The position numbers and the translations under genes were made by a program. Positions 1 through 10,808 of a stretch of DNA of 64,000 nucleotides are shown piece by piece. The number at the start of each line of letters is the position of its first letter. Position 1 is the first letter of the stretch. The stretch comes from Siphonodentalium dalli (lineage: Eukaryota; Mollusca; Scaphopoda; Gadilida; Siphonodentaliidae). Under the pieces are notes generated by a model. The model made no database searches and had not been told where the DNA came from. It was given only the letters and a program-made list of their open reading frames with translations. The stretch spans positions 109,892,278 through 109,956,277 of the forward strand of contig CP136069.1 in NCBI GenBank assembly GCA_032622095.1. Reading direction: 5' to 3'.

Positions 1-150
1 ATAAATTGCCAAATTCTGCATGAAAAGGGTTTTAAATTGGACAATATATCCCTCTCAAAATGTATATTAACATTTCCTCTTCAATTTAGTAATATTATGG
101 TATATAAGGACATACTTCAGTTATACAAGATGCATTAGCTAGTAAAATTG

Positions 151-159
151 AAAAAAAAA
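151..159. repeat. A-run marker (reference copy)
   Basis: Nine A in most proximal copies, 10 in monomer 19, 8 in monomer 23 and in many distal copies, AAAATTATAAAA in monomers 30 and 32, interrupted in monomer 36. Confidence 0.8.
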
Positions 160-310
160 GCTAAATGTTTTGGCTTTATTTTGAGGATTGACACTAATTT
201 TCAGGATGCCTCATATTGGAAAAATAAACCACTACTGCTCGATATAATCCATTTTTGATTTCAGTAAGGTCTATATTTTGATAAAATACTATAAGAAACG
301 CTGTTATTCA

Positions 311-329
311 CACATATACATATATATAG
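311..329. repeat. Short TA microsatellite with a 3-bp class-defining indel (reference copy)
   Basis: CACATATACATATATATAGG in class A copies; class B copies have three extra bases (TATATATAATAGG). Subfamily D has CACACTTATAC. It accounts for the 3-bp offset between A and B monomers. Confidence 0.85.
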
Positions 330-387
330 GAATCAGGGAGCTAAATGTGTTCTGGAGTCGGGGAGCGAGTACACCGTGGAATGCTAA

Positions 388-419
388 AGGTGAAGGTAAC
401 CGAAGAATGACCTTCACCT
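388..419. other. Perfect 10-bp stem-loop in every monomer (reference copy)
   Basis: AGGTGAAGGT pairs with ACCTTCACCT across a 12-nt spacer AACCGAAGAATG. It lies about 100 bp before the 100-codon frame, and I saw it unchanged in the copies inspected across the array. It could extrude as a cruciform or fold in RNA; no function is demonstrated. Confidence 0.8.
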
Positions 420-499
420 GATACATGCGACACGTTATTAAAGGATGACATCGCGTTTATTTGATTTGTACATAATATCTAAATAATTTAAACTGGTGA

Positions 500-802
500 A
501 TGAATGGGGGAACGGATTTTTGTGAGCGGGAAATGTATTTAACTAGCTGTTGTAGATCTGGGTTTTTCCAGATCAAATTTGGCTGTGAGATAGCCCTGTC
601 GTACACTTGGGGATTTATTTTAAAAAGCAAACACATGACCTATGATTTTTCTTGCATTTTCGTGATCAACTGGTGTCAATCTAGCTGGGTAAACATCACT
701 GGTATGGCCTGCAGGCTTCAATTCAGCGAATTTGGCCGAAACGTTAACACTGTCGCCTATGGGAAACCATTTAGTTCCGTGATTCCTATAAGAAAAATTT
801 GA
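500..802 (+). other. 100-codon open frame repeated in each monomer (reference copy); probably not a gene
   Basis: It starts MNGGTDFC and ends IPIRKI. The predicted 100-residue peptide has seven cysteines (8, 17, 18, 29, 52, 59, 71), no clear signal peptide, no convincing membrane segment and no family I recognise. It is intact in 45 of 46 complete monomers; monomer 36 has a stop at codon 58. The differences I found are T36A and H45P (subfamily D), M46I (monomer 10), I53N (monomers 15, 18, 22), the stop, and one silent change at Ser62. That excess of replacement changes shows no protein-level constraint. Near-identity between copies alone explains its persistence. Confidence 0.25.
555..574. 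other. 7-bp stem-loop GATCTGG/CCAGATC in every monomer (reference copy)
   Basis: Perfect 7-bp arms separated by GTTTTT, inside the 100-codon frame. No T-run follows, so it does not look like a terminator. Confidence 0.7.
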
Positions 803-973
803 ATTTTACGAAATTTCACGTCTCGCCGTGATAAGTTGTTATTTCCATATTTTCTTATTTTCAAATGATAATGACCACATTTTAGACAGATTTAAAGAAG
901 AAACGCATGGATTCGCCTGTAGATAGTAAAGAAAGTGATAAATCTGGTAATTTTGCATGGATGTCAGGTACCA

Positions 974-1008
974 TTAGGGGGTCAGGGGGTCTAAAGCCCC
1001 CCTCCCCA
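974..1008. other. G-run/C-run quasi-palindrome (reference copy)
   Basis: TTAGGGGGTCAGGGGG is followed by TCTAAAG and then C6-T-C4. GGGGGTCTAAAGCCCCC can form a 5-bp G:C stem with a 7-nt loop, and the outer runs can extend the pairing. This is the element targeted by the hAT-like insertion in monomer 34. Confidence 0.7.
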
Positions 1009-1027
1009 CAATTTTGAGGAGTGTTAG

Positions 1028-1034
1028 CCCCCCC
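1028..1034. repeat. C-tract, length-variable between monomers (reference copy)
   Basis: Seven C in most proximal copies, broken to CCCCCACACCC in monomers 11, 26, 27 and 29. It is about 9-14 in the distal domain, and C12-T-C5 in monomer 46. It is complementary to the G-tract about 90 bp downstream. Confidence 0.85.
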
Positions 1035-1120
1035 ACCCATTGGGAAAATGTGTCATTTGACCCAATTAAGCTTTTCCGGCACCAAGTAGCCTTATCTTGG
1101 ACCGTAGCTCCACCCTTGTC

Positions 1121-1134
1121 GGGGGGGGGGGGGG
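1121..1134. repeat. G-tract, length-variable between monomers (reference copy)
   Basis: Uninterrupted G-run of 10-17 in different copies (14 here), with G7-A-G9 in monomer 33. Lengths change even between otherwise matching monomers, consistent with replication slippage or sequencing error at homopolymers. Confidence 0.9.
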
Positions 1135-1307
1135 TGATGGCGTCACCACTAGAGTTACTGTCGTGCAAAACTGTCATGGCAGCTTTGTTAAACAGACAGT
1201 ATGCCCTGCCATCTGGTAAAATTTCATTCCTGAGGCTTTGTCTGATGTTGTATCATAATGTTTCGATATTTAAATTGACTTATGGTTGCTTTACATTGCT
1301 ATTAAAA

Positions 1308-1328
1308 TATTTTTTATTTTTATTTTCT
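1308..1328. repeat. T-rich tail with haplotype-defining A positions (reference copy)
   Basis: The T-rich block near the monomer end exists in the forms coded a, b, c, t, d and e. In the proximal domain its form predicts the 5' class of the next monomer, so the block and the following ~330 bp behave as one linked segment. Confidence 0.8.
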
Positions 1329-1351
1329 GTTAATTTTGGTAAATATTTATT

Positions 1352-2700
1352 ATAAATTGCCAAATTCTGCATGAAAAGGGTTTTAAATTGGACAATATAT
1401 CCCTCTCAAAATGTATATTAACATTTCCTCTTCAATTTAGTAATATTATGGTATATAAGGACATACTTCAGTTATACAAGATGCATTAGCTAGTAAAATT
1501 GAAAAAAAAAGCTAAATGTTTTGGCTTTATTTTGAGGATTGACACTAATTTTCAGGATGCCTCATATTGGAAAAATAAACCACTACTGCTCGATATAATC
1601 CATTTTTGATTTCAGTAAGGTCTATATTTTGATAAAATACTATAAGAAACGCTGTTATTCACACATATACATATATATAGGAATCAGGGAGCTAAATGTG
1701 TTCTGGAGTCGGGGAGCGAGTACACCGTGGAATGCTAAAGGTGAAGGTAACCGAAGAATGACCTTCACCTGATACATGCGACACGTTATTAAAGGATGAC
1801 ATCGCGTTTATTTGATTTGTACATAATATCTAAATAATTTAAACTGGTGAATGAATGGGGGAACGGATTTTTGTGAGCGGGAAATGTATTTAACTAGCTG
1901 TTGTAGATCTGGGTTTTTCCAGATCAAATTTGGCTGTGAGATAGCCCTGTCGTACACTTGGGGATTTATTTTAAAAAGCAAACACATGACCTATGATTTT
2001 TCTTGCATTTTCGTGATCAACTGGTGTCAATCTAGCTGGGTAAACATCACTGGTATGGCCTGCAGGCTTCAATTCAGCGAATTTGGCCGAAACGTTAACA
2101 CTGTCGCCTATGGGAAACCATTTAGTTCCGTGATTCCTATAAGAAAAATTTGAATTTTACGAAATTTCACGTCTCGCCGTGATAAGTTGTTATTTCCATA
2201 TTTTCTTATTTTCAAATGATAATGACCACATTTTAGACAGATTTAAAGAAGAAACGCATGGATTCGCCTGTAGATAGTAAAGAAAGTGATAAATCTGGTA
2301 ATTTTGCATGGATGTCAGGTACCATTAGGGGGTCAGGGGGTCTAAAGCCCCCCTCCCCACAATTTTGAGGAGTGTTAGCCCCCCCACCCATTGGGAAAAT
2401 GTGTCATTTGACCCAATTAAGCTTTTCCGGCACCAAGTAGCCTTATCTTGGACCGTAGCTCCACCCCAAGTCGGGGGGGGGGGTGATGGCGTCACCACTA
2501 GAGTTACTGTCGTGCAAAACTGTCATGGCAGCTTTGTTAAACAGACAGTATGCCCTGCCATCTGGTAAAATTTCATTCCTGAGGCTTTGTCTGATGTTGT
2601 ATCATAATGTTTCGATATTTAAATTGACTTATGGTTGCTTTACATTGCTATTAAAATATTTTTTATTTTTATTTTCTGTTAATTTTGGTAAATATTTATT
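1352..2700 (+). repeat. Satellite monomer 2
   Basis: Length 1349 bp, 5' class A, 3' class a, G-tract 11. No private change noticed. Confidence 0.97.
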
Positions 2701-4050
2701 ATAAATTGCCAAATTCTGCATGAAAAGGGTTTTAAATTGGACAATATATCCCTCTCAAAATGTATATTAACATTTCCTCTTCAATTTAGTAATATTATGG
2801 TATATAAGGACATACTTCAGTTATACAAGATGCATTAGCTAGTAAAATTGAAAAAAAAAGCTAAATGTTTTGGCTTTATTTTGAGGATTGACACTAATTT
2901 TCAGGATGCCTCATATTGGAAAAATAAACCACTACTGCTCGATATAATCCATTTTTGATTTCAGTAAGGTCTATATTTTGATAAAATACTATAAGAAACG
3001 CTGTTATTCACACATATACATATATATAGGAATCAGGGAGCTAAATGTGTTCTGGAGTCGGGGAGCGAGTACACCGTGGAATGCTAAAGGTGAAGGTAAC
3101 CGAAGAATGACCTTCACCTGATACATGCGACACGTTATTAAAGGATGACATCGCGTTTATTTGATTTGTACATAATATCTAAATAATTTAAACTGGTGAA
3201 TGAATGGGGGAACGGATTTTTGTGAGCGGGAAATGTATTTAACTAGCTGTTGTAGATCTGGGTTTTTCCAGATCAAATTTGGCTGTGAGATAGCCCTGTC
3301 GTACACTTGGGGATTTATTTTAAAAAGCAAACACATGACCTATGATTTTTCTTGCATTTTCGTGATCAACTGGTGTCAATCTAGCTGGGTAAACATCACT
3401 GGTATGGCCTGCAGGCTTCAATTCAGCGAATTTGGCCGAAACGTTAACACTGTCGCCTATGGGAAACCATTTAGTTCCGTGATTCCTATAAGAAAAATTT
3501 GAATTTTACGAAATTTCACGTCTCGCCGTGATAAGTTGTTATTTCCATATTTTCTTATTTTCAAATGATAATGACCACATTTTAGACAGATTTAAAGAAG
3601 AAACGCATGGATTCGCCTGTAGATAGTAAAGAAAGTGATAAATCTGGTAATTTTGCATGGATGTCAGGTACCATTAGGGGGTCAGGGGGTCTAAAGCCCC
3701 CCTCCCCACAATTTTGAGGAGTGTTAGCCCCCCCACCCATTGGGAAAATGTGTCATTTGACCCAATTAAGCTTTTCCGGCACCAAGTAGCCTTATCTTGG
3801 ACCGTAGCTCCACCCCAAGTCGGGGGGGGGGGTGATGGCGTCACCACTAGAGTTACTGTCGTGCAAAACTGTCATGGCAGCTTTGTTAAACAGACAGTAT
3901 GCCCTGCCATCTGGTAAAATTTCATTCCTGAGGCTTTGTCTGATGTTGTATCATAATGTTTCGATATTTAAATTGACTTATGGTTGCTTTACATTGCTAT
4001 TAAAATATTTTATTTTATTTTTTTTCTGTTAATTTTGGTAAATATTTATT
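2701..4050 (+). repeat. Satellite monomer 3
   Basis: Length 1350 bp, 5' class A, 3' class b, G-tract 11. First switch from an A-type 5' part to a b-type tail within one monomer. Confidence 0.97.
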
Positions 4051-5407
4051 ATAAATTGCCAAATTCTGCATGAAAAGGGTTTAAAATTGGACAATATATC
4101 CCTCTCAAAATGTATATTAACATTTCCTCTTCAATTTAGTAATATTATGGTATATAAGGACATACTTCAGTTATACAAGATGCATTAGCTAGTAAAATTG
4201 AAAAAAAAAGCTAAATTTTTTGGCTTTATTTTGAGGATTGACACTAATTTTCAGGATGCCTCATATTGGAAAAATAAACCACTACTGCTCGATATAATCC
4301 ATTTTTGATTTCAGTAAGGTCTATATTTTGATAAAATACTATAAGAAACGCTGTTATTCACACATATACATATATATAATAGGAATCAGGGAGCTAAATG
4401 TGTTCTGGAGTCGGGGAGCGAGTACACCGTGGAATGCTAAAGGTGAAGGTAACCGAAGAATGACCTTCACCTGATACATGCGACACGTTATTAAAGGATG
4501 ACATCGCGTTTATTTGATTTGTACATAATATCTAAATAATTTAAACTGGTGAATGAATGGGGGAACGGATTTTTGTGAGCGGGAAATGTATTTAACTAGC
4601 TGTTGTAGATCTGGGTTTTTCCAGATCAAATTTGGCTGTGAGATAGCCCTGTCGTACACTTGGGGATTTATTTTAAAAAGCAAACACATGACCTATGATT
4701 TTTCTTGCATTTTCGTGATCAACTGGTGTCAATCTAGCTGGGTAAACATCACTGGTATGGCCTGCAGGCTTCAATTCAGCGAATTTGGCCGAAACGTTAA
4801 CACTGTCGCCTATGGGAAACCATTTAGTTCCGTGATTCCTATAAGAAAAATTTGAATTTTACGAAATTTCACGTCTCGCCGTGATAAGTTGTTATTTCCA
4901 TATTTTCTTATTTTCAAATGATAATGACCACATTTTAGACAGATTTAAAGAAGAAACGCATGGATTCGCCTGTAGATAGTAAAGAAAGTGATAAATCTGG
5001 TAATTTTGCATGGATGTCAGGTACCATTAGGGGGTCAGGGGGTCTAAAGCCCCCCTCCCCACAATTTTGAGGAGTGTTAGCCCCCCCACCCATTGGGAAA
5101 ATGTGTCATTTGACCCAATTAAGCTTTTCCGGCACCAAGTAGCCTTATCTTGGACCGTAGCTCCACCCCAAGTCGGGGGGGGGGGGGGGGTGATGGCGTC
5201 ACCACTAGAGTTACTGTCGTGCAAAACTGTCATGGCAGCTTTGTTAAACAGACAGTATGCCCTGCCATCTGGTAAAATTTCATTCCTGAGGCTTTGTCTG
5301 ATGTTGTATCATAATGTTTCGATATTTAAATTGACTTATGGTTGCTTTACATTGCTATTAAAATATTTTTTATTTTTATTTTCTGTTAATTTTGGTAAAT
5401 ATTTATT
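4051..5407 (+). repeat. Satellite monomer 4
   Basis: Length 1357 bp, 5' class B, 3' class a, G-tract 16. An isolated B-type 5' part within an A-dominated stretch. Confidence 0.97.
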
Positions 5408-6757
5408 ATAAATTGCCAAATTCTGCATGAAAAGGGTTTTAAATTGGACAATATATCCCTCTCAAAATGTATATTAACATTTCCTCTTCAATTTAGTAAT
5501 ATTATGGTATATAAGGACATACTTCAGTTATACAAGATGCATTAGCTAGTAAAATTGAAAAAAAAAGCTAAATGTTTTGGCTTTATTTTGAGGATTGACA
5601 CTAATTTTCAGGATGCCTCATATTGGAAAAATAAACCACTACTGCTCGATATAATCCATTTTTGATTTCAGTAAGGTCTATATTTTGATAAAATACTATA
5701 AGAAACGCTGTTATTCACACATATACATATATATAGGAATCAGGGAGCTAAATGTGTTCTGGAGTCGGGGAGCGAGTACACCGTGGAATGCTAAAGGTGA
5801 AGGTAACCGAAGAATGACCTTCACCTGATACATGCGACACGTTATTAAAGGATGACATCGCGTTTATTTGATTTGTACATAATATCTAAATAATTTAAAC
5901 TGGTGAATGAATGGGGGAACGGATTTTTGTGAGCGGGAAATGTATTTAACTAGCTGTTGTAGATCTGGGTTTTTCCAGATCAAATTTGGCTGTGAGATAG
6001 CCCTGTCGTACACTTGGGGATTTATTTTAAAAAGCAAACACATGACCTATGATTTTTCTTGCATTTTCGTGATCAACTGGTGTCAATCTAGCTGGGTAAA
6101 CATCACTGGTATGGCCTGCAGGCTTCAATTCAGCGAATTTGGCCGAAACGTTAACACTGTCGCCTATGGGAAACCATTTAGTTCCGTGATTCCTATAAGA
6201 AAAATTTGAATTTTACGAAATTTCACGTCTCGCCGTGATAAGTTGTTATTTCCATATTTTCTTATTTTCAAATGATAATGACCACATTTTAGACAGATTT
6301 AAAGAAGAAACGCATGGATTCGCCTGTAGATAGTAAAGAAAGTGATAAATCTGGTAATTTTGCATGGATGTCAGGTACCATTAGGGGGTCAGGGGGTCTA
6401 AAGCCCCCCTCCCCACAATTTTGAGGAGTGTTAGCCCCCCCACCCATTGGGAAAATGTGTCATTTGACCCAATTAAGCTTTTCCGGCACCAAGTAGCCTT
6501 ATCTTGGACCGTAGCTCCACCCCAAGTCGGGGGGGGGGGGTGATGGCGTCACCACTAGAGTTACTGTCGTGCAAAACTGTCATGGCAGCTTTGTTAAACA
6601 GACAGTATGCCCTGCCATCTGGTAAAATTTCATTCCTGAGGCTTTGTCTGATGTTGTATCATAATGTTTCGATATTTAAATTGACTTATGGTTGCTTTAC
6701 ATTGCTATTAAAATATTTTTTATTTTTATTTTCTGTTAATTTTGGTAAATATTTATT
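5408..6757 (+). repeat. Satellite monomer 5
   Basis: Length 1350 bp, 5' class A, 3' class a, G-tract 12. Confidence 0.97.
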
Positions 6758-8105
6758 ATAAATTGCCAAATTCTGCATGAAAAGGGTTTTAAATTGGACA
6801 ATATATCCCTCTCAAAATGTATATTAACATTTCCTCTTCAATTTAGTAATATTATGGTATATAAGGACATACTTCAGTTATACAAGATGCATTAGCTAGT
6901 AAAATTGAAAAAAAAAGCTAAATGTTTTGGCTTTATTTTGAGGATTGACACTAATTTTCAGGATGCCTCATATTGGAAAAATAAACCACTACTGCTCGAT
7001 ATAATCCATTTTTGATTTCAGTAAGGTCTATATTTTGATAAAATACTATAAGAAACGCTGTTATTCACACATATACATATATATAGGAATCAGGGAGCTA
7101 AATGTGTTCTGGAGTCGGGGAGCGAGTACACCGTGGAATGCTAAAGGTGAAGGTAACCGAAGAATGACCTTCACCTGATACATGCGACACGTTATTAAAG
7201 GATGACATCGCGTTTATTTGATTTGTACATAATATCTAAATAATTTAAACTGGTGAATGAATGGGGGAACGGATTTTTGTGAGCGGGAAATGTATTTAAC
7301 TAGCTGTTGTAGATCTGGGTTTTTCCAGATCAAATTTGGCTGTGAGATAGCCCTGTCGTACACTTGGGGATTTATTTTAAAAAGCAAACACATGACCTAT
7401 GATTTTTCTTGCATTTTCGTGATCAACTGGTGTCAATCTAGCTGGGTAAACATCACTGGTATGGCCTGCAGGCTTCAATTCAGCGAATTTGGCCGAAACG
7501 TTAACACTGTCGCCTATGGGAAACCATTTAGTTCCGTGATTCCTATAAGAAAAATTTGAATTTTACGAAATTTCACGTCTCGCCGTGATAAGTTGTTATT
7601 TCCATATTTTCTTATTTTCAAATGATAATGACCACATTTTAGACAGATTTAAAGAAGAAACGCATGGATTCGCCTGTAGATAGTAAAGAAAGTGATAAAT
7701 CTGGTAATTTTGCATGGATGTCAGGTACCATTAGGGGGTCAGGGGGTCTAAAGCCCCCCTCCCCACAATTTTGAGGAGTGTTAGCCCCCCCACCCATTGG
7801 GAAAATGTGTCATTTGACCCAATTAAGCTTTTCCGGCACCAAGTAGCCTTATCTTGGACCGTAGCTCCACCCCAAGTCGGGGGGGGGGTGATGGCGTCAC
7901 CACTAGAGTTACTGTCGTGCAAAACTGTCATGGCAGCTTTGTTAAACAGACAGTATGCCCTGCCATCTGGTAAAATTTCATTCCTGAGGCTTTGTCTGAT
8001 GTTGTATCATAATGTTTCGATATTTAAATTGACTTATGGTTGCTTTACATTGCTATTAAAATATTTTTTATTTTTATTTTCTGTTAATTTTGGTAAATAT
8101 TTATT
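6758..8105 (+). repeat. Satellite monomer 6
   Basis: Length 1348 bp, the shortest complete copy; 5' class A, 3' class a, G-tract 10. Confidence 0.97.
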
Positions 8106-9457
8106 ATAAATTGCCAAATTCTGCATGAAAAGGGTTTTAAATTGGACAATATATCCCTCTCAAAATGTATATTAACATTTCCTCTTCAATTTAGTAATAT
8201 TATGGTATATAAGGACATACTTCAGTTATACAAGATGCATTAGCTAGTAAAATTGAAAAAAAAAGCTAAATGTTTTGGCTTTATTTTGAGGATTGACACT
8301 AATTTTCAGGATGCCTCATATTGGAAAAATAAACCACTACTGCTCGATATAATCCATTTTTGATTTCAGTAAGGTCTATATTTTGATAAAATACTATAAG
8401 AAACGCTGTTATTCACACATATACATATATATAGGAATCAGGGAGCTAAATGTGTTCTGGAGTCGGGGAGCGAGTACACCGTGGAATGCTAAAGGTGAAG
8501 GTAACCGAAGAATGACCTTCACCTGATACATGCGACACGTTATTAAAGGATGACATCGCGTTTATTTGATTTGTACATAATATCTAAATAATTTAAACTG
8601 GTGAATGAATGGGGGAACGGATTTTTGTGAGCGGGAAATGTATTTAACTAGCTGTTGTAGATCTGGGTTTTTCCAGATCAAATTTGGCTGTGAGATAGCC
8701 CTGTCGTACACTTGGGGATTTATTTTAAAAAGCAAACACATGACCTATGATTTTTCTTGCATTTTCGTGATCAACTGGTGTCAATCTAGCTGGGTAAACA
8801 TCACTGGTATGGCCTGCAGGCTTCAATTCAGCGAATTTGGCCGAAACGTTAACACTGTCGCCTATGGGAAACCATTTAGTTCCGTGATTCCTATAAGAAA
8901 AATTTGAATTTTACGAAATTTCACGTCTCGCCGTGATAAGTTGTTATTTCCATATTTTCTTATTTTCAAATGATAATGACCACATTTTAGACAGATTTAA
9001 TGAAGAAACGCATGGATTCGCCTGTAGATAGTAAAGAAAGTGATAAATCTGGTAATTTTGCATGGATGTCAGGTACCATTAGGGGGTCAGGGGGTCTAAA
9101 GCCCCCCTCCCCACAATTTTGAGGAGTGTTAGCCCCCCCACCCATTGGGAAAATGTGTCATTTGACCCAATTAAGCTTTTCCGGCACCAAGTAGCCTTAT
9201 CTTGGACCGTAGCTCCACCCCAAGTCGGGGGGGGGGGGGGTGATGGCGTCACCACTAGAGTTACTGTCGTGCAAAACTGTCATGGCAGCTTTGTTAAACA
9301 GACAGTATGCCCTGCCATCTGGTAAAATTTCATTCCTGAGGCTTTGTCTGATGTTGTATCATAATGTTTCGATATTTAAATTGACTTATGGTTGCTTTAC
9401 ATTGCTATTAAAATATTTTTTATTTTTATTTTCTGTTAATTTTGGTAAATATTTATT
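8106..9457 (+). repeat. Satellite monomer 7
   Basis: Length 1352 bp, 5' class A, 3' class a, G-tract 14. Private T at 9001 (TTTAATGAAG for TTTAAAGAAG). Confidence 0.97.
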
Positions 9458-10808
9458 ATAAATTGCCAAATTCTGCATGAAAAGGGTTTTAAATTGGACA
9501 ATATATCCCTCTCAAAATGTATATTAACATTTCCTCTTCAATTTAGTAATATTATGGTATATAAGGACATACTTCAGTTATACAAGATGCATTAGCTAGT
9601 AAAATTGAAAAAAAAAGCTAAATGTTTTGGCTTTATTTTGAGGATTGACACTAATTTTCAGGATGCCTCATATTGGAAAAATAAACCACTACTGCTCGAT
9701 ATAATCCATTTTTGATTTCAGTAAGGTCTATATTTTGATAAAATACTATAAGAAACGCTGTTATTCACACATATACATATATATAGGAATCAGGGAGCTA
9801 AATGTGTTCTGGAGTCGGGGAGCGAGTACACCGTGGAATGCTAAAGGTGAAGGTAACCGAAGAATGACCTTCACCTGATACATGCGACACGTTATTAAAG
9901 GATGACATCGCGTTTATTTGATTTGTACATAATATCTAAATAATTTAAACTGGTGAATGAATGGGGGAACGGATTTTTGTGAGCGGGAAATGTATTTAAC
10001 TAGCTGTTGTAGATCTGGGTTTTTCCAGATCAAATTTGGCTGTGAGATAGCCCTGTCGTACACTTGGGGATTTATTTTAAAAAGCAAACACATGACCTAT
10101 GATTTTTCTTGCATTTTCGTGATCAACTGGTGTCAATCTAGCTGGGTAAACATCACTGGTATGGCCTGCAGGCTTCAATTCAGCGAATTTGGCCGAAACG
10201 TTAACACTGTCGCCTATGGGAAACCATTTAGTTCCGTGATTCCTATAAGAAAAATTTGAATTTTACGAAATTTCACGTCTCGCCGTGATAAGTTGTTATT
10301 TCCATATTTTCTTATTTTCAAATGATAATGACCACATTTTAGACAGATTTAAAGAAGAAACGCATGGATTCGCCTGTAGATAGTAAAGAAAGTGATAAAT
10401 CTGGTAATTTTGCATGGATGTCAGGTACCATTAGGGGGTCAGGGGGTCTAAAGCCCCCCTCCCCACAATTTTGAGGAGTGTTAGCCCCCCCACCCATTGG
10501 GAAAATGTGTCATTTGACCCAATTAAGCTTTTCCGGCACCAAGTAGCCTTATCTTGGACCGTAGCTCCACCCCAAGTCGGGGGGGGGGGGGTGATGGCGT
10601 CACCACTAGAGTTACTGTCGTGCAAAACTGTCATGGCAGCTTTGTTAAACAGACAGTATGCCCTGCCATCTGGTAAAATTTCATTCCTGAGGCTTTGTCT
10701 GATGTTGTATCATAATGTTTCGATATTTAAATTGACTTATGGTTGCTTTACATTGCTATTAAAATATTTTTTATTTTTATTTTCTGTTAATTTTGGTAAA
10801 TATTTATT
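9458..10808 (+). repeat. Satellite monomer 8
   Basis: Length 1351 bp, 5' class A, 3' class a, G-tract 13. Confidence 0.97.

Larger units (their letters stand above)
965..1225. other. GC-rich module of the monomer (reference copy)
   Basis: A roughly 260-bp segment whose composition contrasts with the AT-rich rest of the monomer. It contains in order a G-run/C-run quasi-palindrome, a C-tract, about 85 bp of mixed sequence, a G-tract, then TGATGGCGTCACC. Most length variation between copies lies in its homopolymers. It could be an old insertion absorbed into the monomer, but I see no clear ends. Confidence 0.5.
1..1351 (+). repeat. Satellite monomer 1
   Basis: Length 1351 bp, 5' class A, 3' class a, G-tract 14. 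It reads CACCCTTGTCG where the other copies read CACCCCAAGTCG, a private change just before the G-tract. It is used here as the reference copy for the internal landmarks. Confidence 0.97.

Noticed and set aside
311-330. TATA box promoter at the TA microsatellite, and AATAAA at 223-228 as a polyadenylation signal
   Set aside because: Such strings are expected by chance in AT-rich DNA, their order does not bracket a credible transcript, and the TA stretch varies in length between copies.
974-989. Telomere-like TTAGGG in TTAGGGGGTCAGGGGG
   Set aside because: It occurs once per 1.35-kb monomer inside a G-run and not as a short tandem repeat.
1-1351. Monomer as a solo LTR or other terminal-repeat element
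   Set aside because: Copies abut directly with no target duplications, no TG...CA ends at the junctions and no internal coding region, so a tandem satellite explains it better.
1-1351. CENP-B box in the monomer
   Set aside because: I scanned for TTCG followed at the right distance by A and CGGG and found no match, so a centromeric role cannot be argued from that motif.
1-1351. Internal RNA polymerase III promoter (tRNA-derived SINE head)
   Set aside because: No convincing A box plus GGTTCGAATCC-like B box was found.
1014-1355. Open frames of about 66-114 codons through the GC module, recurring in each monomer on + and on the opposite strand
   Set aside because: Their frames and lengths change with G- and C-tract length from copy to copy, the residues are low complexity around the tracts, and no family is recognisable. 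They are chance frames in a repeat.
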